64,000 bases of DNA, from the NCBI GenBank assembly GCA_016758965.1, contig JAEPRB010000032.1:62001-126000 (forward strand), read 5' to 3'. The notes beneath the pieces are model-generated. The model searched no databases. It saw nothing but the letters and a program-made list of their open reading frames with translations, and was not told the DNA's origin. Source of the DNA: Circinella minor (lineage: Eukaryota; Mucoromycota; Mucoromycetes; Mucorales; Lichtheimiaceae). Below, piece after piece: positions 45,499 to 56,076 of this stretch. Position numbers and translations under genes: made by a program. Within the stretch, counting starts at the first letter, position 1, and every line of letters begins with the position of its first letter.

Positions 45499-45830
45499 CT
45501 ACAATCCATCTCTTGCCTAAAGGTATGTGTAGTATCATTATATATATATATATGTTCTTTAAATAACATCACGTACCTTTAAGAACTTTACCGAGAAGAC
45601 ACCAAAGGATCCATTTGATAGGCCTACAATACAACTCTGGGCCAAAGGTATGTGTAGTATCATTATATATATATATATGTTTTTTAAATAACACCACGTA
45701 CCTTTAAGAACTTTACCGAGGAGGCCGTAAAGCGTCCACTTGATAGACCCACAATAATTCAACTCTGGCCCAAAAATACGTGCAGTATAATAATATAAAT
45801 ATGGGTTTCAATAACACCACGACGTACCTT
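45453..45830 (-). repeat. Three-copy 124-bp tandem repeat derived from an exon-intron unit
   Basis: Units start at 45453, 45577 and 45701 with an exact 124-bp step. A fourth start is cut off at about 45825. Each holds the exon core (on the minus strand, TATCAA, CTCGGTAAAG, CTTAAAG), a TGTAG or TGTGG acceptor-like end and, in the outer two, a GTACGT donor-like site. The outer copies carry an indel relative to the intact exon, so their frame is altered (they read FGPELNYCGSIKWTLYG or similar). Confidence 0.65.
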
Positions 45831-47550
45831 TTGTCTCACACCCGCCCCAACCTCCCAGCCAATCTGTTCAAGCTATATATACATATAAAGAACAATAATT
45901 AGTAATTATTCTAATTTATACAGCTCCCTTTCTTTTCTTCTCTCTCTCTCTCTCCCTCTCTTCCCCCCTCTCTCATTCAACCCCCATTTACGCATACACG
46001 CACATTAACAGGCACAATATAACGCGCTCTGTACCGTTTTATATCGCTATACTTCCTCAACGTACAGTGATTCAATAACGATCAACTACAGGGCTTTTCA
46101 TAGATATTTTGACAGAAAATGGAGTTAGAAACCAACAATGTCAAGACAAATGACTTGGAGCAAAAAAAACGTACTTTATCATTATAGTATAATAAATGAA
46201 CATTTTTTTTTTTATAAAAATTGAGTTGATTAGAATAGTATTATTAGCTAGGTAAAAAATGAATGGAGAGTTAGGAACAAATAAAAAGGGGGGGGAGGGG
46301 GGCAAAAGAATTGTCAAGGAAATAGAAGTAAAACTTTATTTTGTTACCATAGATAAACGTCATAAAAATAAATGCGCGTTTTTCATTTCTAAAAAAAAAA
46401 AAGTTAATTAGCACAAAATAAATAAAAAGAGTAAAGAATAGTGGGAAAGGATATTTTCTTTTCTTTCTAAAAAGTAAAAGAAAGTGCCTGCTTGCATAAT
46501 GATAAAAAAAAAGTTGGGTCTGAAAAGCGTATTACCCAATGAGAAATCTGGAAGAATTTGCCTTCATAGACACTGCCAAATTCATATATGCGATTATTTC
46601 TATAAATTTTAAATAAAGTAAGAAAACCAATTATTTAAAAAAACTTACATGTGTAGTTTTATTAAAGTCAAAAGATTAACCACAGGGTAATAACTATACT
46701 TGGATGTTTTTAAGAGATCTATATACTAGTCAGCTACGTACTTACTTAAACTGTCAAAATTGATGCTACAAACATTTTAGTTACCAAGAGTATAGCCGAT
46801 ATAAAAATATTTGTTGTTATGGTAACAGTAATATGGACCAAGTTTTAAAAAAGAAGAAAAAGAGTATTTTAATAGATTACAGGCAGGGTCAATGACACGA
46901 CCGAACATAGCGAAGCTATACCAAACAACAACTAACAGCCATAAGGGATGACACGATTTATAGTTGCTGTCATTATTCTTCACTATAATAGCTTATATTC
47001 AAAGAAATAAAGTACAATTATTTATTATGTACATAATAGATTATCCAAGTGAAAGTTAAAATTTTCTACTTTTACGTACTGCCAGTTTAACTTGAAACTA
47101 TCCATAATCAAGAAGAATTATTAATGTATTGTATAATGAGTATTCAGAAAAAAAGAAATATCTTTATAATTATTCATGACGAACTATACAAAAAATAGTG
47201 TTTTGATTGACAGTGTGAAGATGATTAATTTTAATATCACTTTTACGTACATTCATAATTATTTAAATAATATTTGAATGCTGCTGAGTGTAGTTGCTCA
47301 AAATACATTGTATTTGCATAATATAAAGATAAAAAACAATAACAATTTGAACAATTGTGATGAATAATATTTAATAACAAAACTGTATATTTACAAATTC
47401 AAATACAATAAGAAATATTAATAATAGCAATAGCAATCGTAAATTGGGGATTGCATTTAAAACAATTTTTCGTGTTCGCGTTTCTCCGATTTTTTTTTCT
47501 CTCTTCGCGTTTATCTACTTTTTTTTTTATAAATATATAAATATATATAT
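45831..47550. other. Spacer with a promoter-like CT tract and orphan start
   Basis: A CT-rich tract at 45935-45975 is followed by a possible plus-strand start at 46119 reading MELETNNVKTNDLEQKK before a stop. It looks like the first exon of a lost gene, but no further exon is seen. The rest is AT-rich. Confidence 0.35.
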
Positions 47551-48892
47551 ATGACAAGTAAAGTACGAAAAGGTAAATGTTACCCTTTAAAACAATTAAA
47601 ATAAAAATATATAAAACTTACCCATTTTTCTTTTAATTAATTAGCTGATTTGGTAAATAAAACTTTTACCACATATAAATGTTCCACCTTACATGGATTC
47701 TCTCCTACTCAACCTAAACAAAGAACGCGTACAATAAATTCATTACGAGAACATTTATGTACAGAATTTGATTTATTTACAAATAATAATGAAGAAGAGG
47801 AAGAAGAAGAAGAATCTATTGATGAAGGAAATATAATTAAAAAAATTGAATTAAAACGTTTTCGAGTGGATGGTTGGGAATCTTGTATGTAAATATGTAT
47901 TTTATTTTAAATGTTTTATATATTAAGTTATTAAACAAAAAAAGTACCTATGATAGCATGCCCTCTTATAGAACTTCGTGTAGCAATCAAATTTGAAAAT
48001 GAAGATACTATTTCTCTGACTACTATTTCTATGATTCCAAGTCAAGAACAATCTTTAAATAAAGGTAATATTATTAAGACCAAGAGAAAGTGAAAGAAAT
48101 GTACTAATATATATTATATATAGATTATTCATCATATCCTATTTTACTTGTACGAGGAAAATCTGTAGTATGGACAATGATAAAACCATGGATGGAATGG
48201 TCATTTAATTGTCATGTAGATCTTTTAGATATACCAACAAGTATTTCAGAATCTATTGTTAAATGGTGTGGTGAACGTATAATTAAATCTGGTAATTATA
48301 TATTAAATATTATATATATGTATTAAAAAATAAACTAAATGAATTAAATTCAAATATAGTTAAAGAAGAAGAAAAAGAAGGATCAAATATATTAGAATTA
48401 GAGTTTATGGTGAAACATGAACCAAAAGAAGATTTATTTTATTTACCTACTGAACAAAAGATTGATCCAGTTACTTTTTCTCTTGATATTAAAGATATAA
48501 AGAAATATTTGGGAATGTAAGTAGTAATTAATTGATGATATATATGATAGTGTTACTAATAACTCTTTTTTATTTTATAACAGTATTAAAGAAAATAATG
48601 AATTATTATTTAGTGATATTCTTCCAAAACAAAAATATATCAACAAGGATAACTTCAAATTATCTGAATTAAATTTTATTTTAATAAAATTGGGTTCACC
48701 CATTGTTCATATTGATATAAAAGATAATAAACTTAAGGTAAAAATTATAAGTTTATTTATTTATGAATAGTATAAAATGTGTGATACTAATTTATTTATT
48801 ATAATTAGTTTCTTGCTGGAACATCCAAACCAGATTTAGTTGAAATTTTACAAGAATTATGTAAAGCATCATTATTATCTAATAATAAATAA
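47551..48892 (+). CDS. CENP-L/Fta1-like kinetochore protein, divergent tandem copy A, 310 aa
   Basis: Seven exons: 47551-47572, 47645-47884, 47957-48064, 48124-48291, 48360-48516, 48584-48737, 48809-48892; phases 1,1,1,1,2,0. It starts MTSKVRK and ends SLLSNNK. The order of blocks matches copy B exon for exon: FTTYKCSTLHGFSPTQ, CPLIELRVAIKFE, YPILLVRGKSVVW, WMEWSFNCHVDLLDI, VTFSLDIKDIKKYLG, LIKLGSPIVHIDIKDNKLK. The CENP-L landmark S/TPLY.F is degraded here (STLHGF), and FDC appears as FNC. CENP-L pairs with CENP-N in the constitutive centromere-associated network. Copy A carries an extra acidic run (EEEEEEEE) in exon 2. Equal length and shared introns indicate tandem duplication followed by strong divergence. 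The CENP-L assignment rests on copy B. Confidence 0.6.
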
Positions 48893-49065
48893 TTCAAATA
48901 CTACTTTTCTTTATTAATCAAAAAATGGGATCTTTTTCAAGTTATTGACAACAATCCCTGTGTTTTAAATTTTATCAGGAAACGCGTCTATATTTAATTT
49001 TTGTTTTTCCTCCCTTCCTTCCTTCTACGCGTTCTTTTCTGTTTCTTATAAGACAAATTTTAATA

Positions 49066-50463
49066 ATGTTACGTTCTAAAAATCCAAGTACAGGATTAGG
49101 TAAAAAGAAAACTGTTATTATTATTATTATTATTTCCAAGTCAAAACAATGAAACAAAATGTAAGTTACTCACTTTTTTTTTTTTTACATTTTATTATAT
49201 TATAGCTAATCTTGTTGAAAAATCTTTTGAAATGTATGAATGTTCACCATTATATAACTTTCGTACTGATCGACGCCAATGTGCACGTTTAGAAAATTCT
49301 TTAGAAAAAGCACTAAAAACAAAACTAAGTTTAACAACTATTAATAATGATAATAACGACAATAATCGAAAACGATCTGATATAACTAATAGCAAGGGTG
49401 AAATTCATAAAGTGAATATTGAACCTTATTCTATTGAAGGATGGGATTCTCGTATGTAAAATATATAGCATAATAATAATAATAATTTATGATAATATAA
49501 TCTATTAACTTTTTATATATACATAGCTTATACACCAGTAGAAATTACTGTAACTGTACGACTCTATACAATAAAAAATGATTTTGAGGCTACTATTATT
49601 ATGCTTCCAAATAAAGAACAACCTGAAACTGAAGATGATTGTAAGTATTATATATATATGTAAAAAAGGAAGAAAAATAAAAATAACTTATAACAAATTA
49701 TCATTAGCATTTTGTTTATATCCACTTATTCTTGCACGATGTAATATTCGATTATGGACACCAATATCTTTATGGATTGAAAAAATATTTGATTGTAAAA
49801 TATTTAAATTAATTGCACCAACAAATATGTTGGGAAATATTGCTGAATGGTGGGCTAGTTATTTATTTCAACTACCCATTGGTGAAGATGAACGAGTTTA
49901 TGGTAATATATTTATATATTATAATTAGATGAATAGAATAAAACTAATATATTTTATTATTATAATAGCAAATGATGTAAATCATAGAAGTCGAAATAAT
50001 CTTGAATTAGAATTTACTACAACAGCTACTACAGAAATTAATACATTTACTGTTACACTTGATATGGAAGACGTAAAAAATATATTTCGAATGTAAGTAT
50101 TAATAGGGGAGAAATAGAATGATATAATTTCTAATAATACTAATGATAATAAAAAGTATTAGAGCAAGTAATATGACACTTTTGGAAGCAATTAGTAAAC
50201 AGATATTTAATACAATGAAATTGAATTTATCTTCTTTTACATTAACAAGATTAGGATGTCCAATTGTTTATATTGATCTTAACAAGAATAAATTAAAGGT
50301 ATATAAATAATAATTACTTTAAAAGAGAAAGAGAGTGTATATATGTATATGTATATGTGTGTGATTAATTATATTTTACTTTTAGATGTTAACTGGATCA
50401 CCTAAATTACAACTTATTCGAGTATTAGAAGATTTATGTACAGCAGCAACAACAAATTTTTAA
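49066..50463 (+). CDS. CENP-L/Fta1-like kinetochore protein, copy B, 310 aa
   Basis: Seven exons: 49066-49099, 49206-49451, 49527-49640, 49708-49902, 49969-50092, 50157-50298, 50386-50463; phases 1,1,1,1,2,0. It starts MLRSKNPSTGLANLVEKSFE. Landmarks shared with CENP-L/Fta1 are EMYECSPLYNFRTD near the N-terminus (the family's Y..(S/T)PLY.F), LYPLILARCNIRLW, WIEKIFDCKIFKL (family FDC motif before a hydrophobic segment), NTFTVTLDMEDVKNIF, and a C-terminal strand pair LGCPIVYIDLNKNKLKML. Length fits (human about 344). In S. pombe Fta1 belongs to the Sim4/CCAN complex at the inner kinetochore. Only 173 bp separate it from copy A, in the same orientation. The assignment is by eye from motif order. 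Confidence 0.65.
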
Positions 50464-51065
50464 AAAGTGTATATATATTATTCCCTACTTCCCCCCCCCT
50501 TATTAGTTTCTTTGTGTTAATTGTACATTATATATATATATAAATATATTGAAATGCATAATGAAAATAATAATAATAACAAAGAAAATATTTATTGTGG
50601 ACTGAAAATCAAAAATCATTTGATCCACTTTGATATCTGAAAAAAAAAAAAAAAAACTTTTTGTACTACCACAAACATCGAAAGGTTTTCTACAAAACGT
50701 TAAGTGGGGAGACCTTTTACTAGAAACAAGGGGAAGGGGAGAGTGAACTCTCTTTTTTTACTTAACTTTATATTACAAACCACACCACATTTTAGAATTC
50801 AATGACATTATCGTTATTATTATAAATCTCTCTCTCTCTTTCTCTCTCTCTTTTTTTTTTCTTTCATTATTATCAAAACAATTCTCATTCTCCTTTTATT
50901 TTTATTATATACCTCTTATTATTATTTTTATTACTACTATTTTTTTTTTTCATATATTAAAACAAAAATAACGTTTTTTATTTTTACTTTGCCACCTCCT
51001 TCAAAAGTTAACTATTAAAAACATATACAGATTTATATATATCGTTCAATCGTTTGACAGCAATC
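50464..51065. promoter_or_regulatory. Promoter region with CT tract
   Basis: Between the CENP-L copy B stop and the next start there is a poly-A run (50640-50656) and a CT repeat at 50828-50850 followed by T runs, typical of fungal promoters and 5' UTRs. No defined factor site can be named. Confidence 0.4.
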
Positions 51066-52685
51066 ATGGTAAAAGACACAGCACCACCTAAAGCTGTCAA
51101 CATTGTACGGCCTTCTCATAGTTTTATGCCACAAAAACCAGCATCTCGAGTTTCTTCAACTTCATCTTCACAAGCAAGTTTTGTAAGTGCTCCTCCAACT
51201 ACTTATCTTTATCAACAACAGCAAAATAATAATCATAATCAATATCAACGTCATCATAAAGCACCTCGAGTTACTTCTGCAACTAAAGTTCATGATACCG
51301 TCAATCATCCTACTACTACTACTACTACGAATAAACCTGTACTTAATATTTATCATCCTCCTTCACCACCTCAACAACAACAGCAACAACAACAACAACA
51401 ACAACGCCCAAAATCATTTAGTATAATAGATACTTCAACACACAGACGTTCCGTCATTGCATCTTCTTCTTCCTCTTCTTCTTCATTATCAAATTCACAT
51501 TACTCCCATCATAATAATTCTTCAACTTCTAGTTTGTCACCACCTTCACCACCACCACCCGTACCACAAAATACTCATTCAACATCTTCGTTGTCTTCCA
51601 TTAATTCATCACAAAGTCAAAATCATCAACACCATCGACCTCATTTTGAAATCTATAAACCACCTTCAAGGGCAAAAACATTAGCTGTAACTCCTGCTGG
51701 TCTGGTATCACAGCAACATTCATCTCGTCGTCCTCTTACCAACCAAAATCATCCTATACGAAATGTTGTTGGTCTTATATCAAAACCTTCTTCCTCTTCT
51801 CCTTCTTATGAAGAACAACCTATTCATCATAATCATAATAATATAATACATGATCAAAGTCCAGATGAACTTTCTGATCAAGATGATGATAATCATGATT
51901 TGGATGATGATGATGATGAAAATGAAGAAGAAGAAGAAGAAGAGGATGAAGAAGTGAGTGAAGCTCGAGTCAATCGTAAGGTATATATATATATATATAT
52001 AAGCTCAAGTAGGGGTTGTTGGTTGGTTTAAAGAAACATTTATACTGGAATAAATTGGATATTATGCTTTTAACCTGTATATTAACTATATATTAATAGA
52101 TTGCCGATTTAGAAATATCCAATCAATCCTTACTTGCTGTCAATTCCATGTTAGAAGCCACTGTACGTAAACAAGCATCTGAAGTTGCAAAAATGAAAAG
52201 TCAAATAAGGTAAATTGTTTCTCTTTTTTTCTTCTTCTTATAAATAAAACCTTCCTTACTATCAAAAGTTATTTTAAAACTCATAATTCATCCATATATA
52301 TTTTTACAGTGGACAACATCCTATTGAACCTATATTACCATTACCATTACCTGTTGAAAAAACAGATATATCGGATGATGAATGGGAAAAAGATGAACAA
52401 TTTTGTCGATTATTTAGAATGACTGAACAAATGATTGATCAAGGTCAAAAAGCACTTTCATTTGAATTTAAAGCAATGGGTCGTGTATTATCCCAATATA
52501 ATCAAGAAGAAGAAGATGATGATGATAATGATGATATAAGCGATGATGAAAAAAATCAAAATAAAGGTAAAATAAAAATAAAGGAGGAATGAGGGGAAGG
52601 GGGAAAGGAATCATTCAAATGTTATAATATAAAATTGATATTAACTTATTTATTTTATATAGAAATTAAAAATGAACAATCTTAA
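51066..52685 (+). CDS. Low-complexity protein with a C-terminal coiled coil, 434 aa
   Basis: Four exons: 51066-51980, 52100-52209, 52310-52566, 52663-52685, in consistent phase. ATG at 51066 (MVKDTAPPKAVNIVRPSHSF). Residues 1-270 are Ser/Pro/Gln/Asn/His-rich with Q, S and T homopolymers. Residues about 270-300 are a very acidic Asp/Glu tract. Exon 2 encodes a likely coiled coil (IADLEISNQSLLAVNSMLEA, then TVRKQASEVAKMKSQI), and exon 3 an acidic helical region (DDEWEKDEQFCRLFRMTEQM). The coiled-coil sequence looks conserved against an unconstrained background and reminds me of a motif found in other fungal proteins of unknown function; I cannot name the family. A scaffold or cytoskeletal role would be guesswork. 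Confidence 0.7.
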
Positions 52686-53028
52686 AAGAAAAAATATTGT
52701 AGAGAATCGCATCTTCATATATCATATCCATATCATACATACATCACATTTACATACATTACATATTATTATTATCAATTATAAATTATTTGTTCTGGAT
52801 CTTTCCTCCTTTTTTTTCTTCTTGTCTTCTCTCCAGTTCAAAATATACACATTATTATCCCCCCCCCATTTTTGAAAAGAAAATTACTAACATGGAACAT
52901 TGATTCATAAAAAATCAGAATTTATATACAAGAAAAAGTTTCATTGAATTCGGAAAGAGGGGGGGAAAAAAAAGACGAAAGCAAACATGTGTGGGTAAGT
53001 TTGAATGAAGAAAAAAAAAACTATCATT
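52686..53028. other. Short spacer between convergent genes
   Basis: Contains the 3' ends of the plus-strand coiled-coil gene and the minus-strand small protein gene, with C-run (52860-52868) and G-run homopolymers. No gene. Confidence 0.5.
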
Positions 53029-53400
53029 TTAACGATGACGATGATCAATAAAATCTTCAACAATATGAGCGGTTTCTTTAGCATTACGTTCATCTGATTG
53101 ACTACTTTGTCTTCGTTCTCTACGTTCTTTTTCTTCCATTTTATCCACTTCATTCTATAAATTATATATATATAGAGTGAGTCAATAATTTATCTATTCA
53201 TATTATACTTGTATATGTAAACATAAAACAAAAGAACAGCTTACCCAACTTAAACTGGAAGCTTCATCCGAAGGTGCTTCTTGATTTTGATTTCCACCAA
53301 ATAGATCAAGACCTTGAGAAGAAGTGTTTTGATCACAAATCAATGGTTCACCACTATCTTCAATAGTTTCTATTGTTACTTTATGCTTTTGACCTGACAT
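53029..53400 (-). CDS. Small acidic/basic hypothetical protein, 93 aa
   Basis: Two exons, 53400-53245 and 53154-53029, phase 0 across a 90-nt GTAAGC...TAG intron. It starts MSGQKHKVTIETIEDSGEPL and ends EDFIDHRHR. The first half is acidic and polar, and the second is a charged helix (KMEEKERRERRQSSQSDERN). There is no signal peptide or membrane segment. The open, spliced structure and non-AT-biased codons support a real gene. I do not recognise the family. Confidence 0.65.
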
Positions 53401-54900
53401 GATGGATTTATTATTTTGTTATACAGTAAAAAAAAAAACAATTCGAATAGAAGAATAAAAGAAAAAAAGAAAAAAAAAAAAAAGCTTTAATCTACTGAAA
53501 AGAAAAAACAAAAAACCGTGGGTTTTTTTTTTCGCATCGATTTTTATGCAGTTTTGAACCAATCATATTTTTTATTACTTAGACTGGGGAAAGAGTAAAA
53601 AAAGTTTCTTCCATATTATAGTAGCAGTAGTAGTAGTAGTAGTTGTGTTTTTTTCTTTATTACCAAAATCAAAACAACTCCGCTTTGGATATCTTTTATT
53701 TCTTTCTTTTTTAAATGTTTATATTTATATGTGATTAATTAGAAGTTGACAACCAGGATTTTTTTTATTTGTTTTGTTTTACATATGTATATTATTATTC
53801 ACGATAGATGCCCCAAAAAATAAAATAAAAACTATATTGTTGCATTTGTCGTGGTGAGACAAATTTTTCATTAGTTTAGCATAAATATATCAAAAGCTTT
53901 TTTCTTTTCGAAAAACCCGAAAAGACGGATATTAGAAGTATGGGAACAAAACTTTTTCGTTTTATACGAGGAAAAAAAAAACACTTATATATCACGACGA
54001 TGAAAGTAGGAACAAATCACTAGGACAACAACGAAAAAAAAAAAAGTGTCTAAATCTTTCAATGACAACCTTTTAATATAATTGGGTAGCATAGCAACTA
54101 AAAAATATTTTAGTTTTGTTCTTTTCCTTCAACCCCTTTCCCTATATCTTTATTTTTATTTTTTATTTTTTTTACTCTTTTGTTTTAAAACAAGAAGAAC
54201 AAATAGAAGGAAAAGAATTGGAATTATAAAAGTTGGGATCGACAACTGATTAGGCAAAATTATCTATCACCTTTTTTTTTTTTTGCGGGTGATAAAAAAA
54301 AAAAAAAAAGAACTATATCAATGTTAACGTTAATGATCCTCACGGATGTGTAAGATCTTATTTATTTATATATCATCACATATCACATAGTCAAATAAGG
54401 TTTAGAACGGAAGGCGGTCGAGAATTCCGTTCCTCTTTCTGATGCACATCATATACAGAAATAGTAAGCCAGACAAATTGGTCGTTGTGTTACAGTGGAT
54501 CAGGGCTATAAATTTCATACACAAGCCGCGCCTATTCTACCATAATTCTTTATTTCTTACTGCTCATGCTCCATATTGAAATATCAAAATAACTCAAAAG
54601 TAAAAAGAAAAGAGGCATATATTCAATATATATATATATATATATATGTATAAGAATTTTTTTTTTTTTTGCAGAGAGAATATTAAAGTGTAAAAAAAAC
54701 AAAAAGGATGATGATTTGAAAAGAATGGGGGGATGCTATTTTTATCAACTTATTGCTAAGAAAGGGGATCCCAAAAAAAAAAAAAAAAATCCTTTCTCCG
54801 CCTTCTCTGTCTCTTTTTTTATTTTTTTTTATATTTTATTTTGACTACTTATCTTCAATATACTTCATTTTCATAAAATATATAAATTAATCAAGAAAAA
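53401..54900. other. Divergent intergenic region
   Basis: Spacer between the minus-strand small gene and the plus-strand secreted protein gene, so it carries both promoters. A small inverted repeat TATCACC...GGGTGATA around a T run sits at 54263-54295. AT run near 54630-54648. No gene seen. Confidence 0.5.
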
Positions 54901-56076
54901 ATGCAACTAAATACTCGGTCATTGTTTTTATTCGCATGTCTACTATTATCTATATTCACAGCTTATGCTGTTGAACTTGAAAAACGAGGTATGTTTCTTC
55001 AAAATATTATTTTAAAATAGATGATGAACCTTTTTTTTTTTTTTTTTACGCCCCTTATTTGACATTGCAATCTCGTTTGACTCACATATATATATATATT
55101 ATTCTGATCTGTCTATTATTTTTATAGTACCACAAGAACAAGGAGGTAAAATAAAAAACGAAACAAAATAAAAGAGAGTTGAATAAATGATCTATATATT
55201 TTATAAAGAAAAATGTATATGTACTAAAGAAAAATAAATTCAAATAAATAAATCAGGGCAACAACCTGCTCCATCAAGTGGTGATGCTCAACCTCAACCT
55301 CAACCTCAACCTACAAATGCACCTGCTCCTTCTGGAAGTGGAGGTGGATCTGCTCCTGCTTCCCAACCACCTAATACAGCAGGTGGTCAACAACCTCAAG
55401 GCAATCAAACTGCAAATGCTTCTTCAGGTGGTAGTAATCCTGTTGCAGGATTACCAACGACTGGATCTTTTGGCAACACAATTTATCCTGGTGAAGCAAC
55501 ATTTATTGAACCTACAGGCAGCAAATCTGTTTCACCATTATATCGTATTGATTCACGAGAAAATGTTACTTTCCGTTGGGGATATTCCTCTTTACGTGTA
55601 CGACCTGCCAATTTGACTTTGGCAGCTGTAGGTCCACAATCCGCTACTTATACTATTGCACAATTGGATGGTGGTGCTACTAGTGCTGTTTGGCATTTAT
55701 CGGATGTACCTGCAGCAACTCCATTGTTCAATGGCATGTATCAAATTCAACTTTATGATCAACGTGGTGCAAGTGCTCCAGCACAACCAGGTTATTTGGC
55801 TCCAGCTTCACGATTAACTATTGCTTTTTATAATCCAGAATCTTATGGACCCATGAGTGGAAGTAAGTTTTTTTTTTTTTTTTTTTTGATGCAATATAAT
55901 TTTTGTATATTTTATAACTTAATCACTAACTTTATATAATGATAGGTGATTATTGTCCAACATGTTTTTATGATGCAGGCAATAGATTATTATCTCATAC
56001 CTTTGGTGGACTTGGAATAGCATTTGGTATCGCATGCTTTACTTCTATTGCATTTATTTATAATCTTCTTCATTAA
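54901..56076 (+). CDS. Secreted, membrane-anchored DUF7137-type protein, 280 aa
   Basis: Four exons: 54901-54988, an 18-nt microexon 55128-55145, 55257-55862, 55946-56076, all joining in phase 1. The signal peptide MQLNTRSLFLFACLLLSIFT is followed by a Gly/Pro/Gln/Ser-rich linker (to about residue 105). Next comes a domain with YRIDSRENVTFRWGYSSLRV, PANLTLAAVGPQSATYTI, VWHLSDVP, YQIQLYDQRG and IAFYNPESYGPMSG, and a CPTC pair. This pattern matches the fungal domain I know as DUF7137. The C-terminus (FGGLGIAFGIACFTSIAFIY) is one membrane segment with a very short cytoplasmic end. N-glycosylation sequons NVT and NLT lie in the domain. Probably a cell-surface protein; function unknown. Confidence 0.8.

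Noticed and set aside
54263..54295. TATCACC...GGGTGATA hairpin next to T and A runs, as a possible terminator or ncRNA
   Set aside because: The loop is a plain T run and there is no adjoining RNA gene or conserved box.
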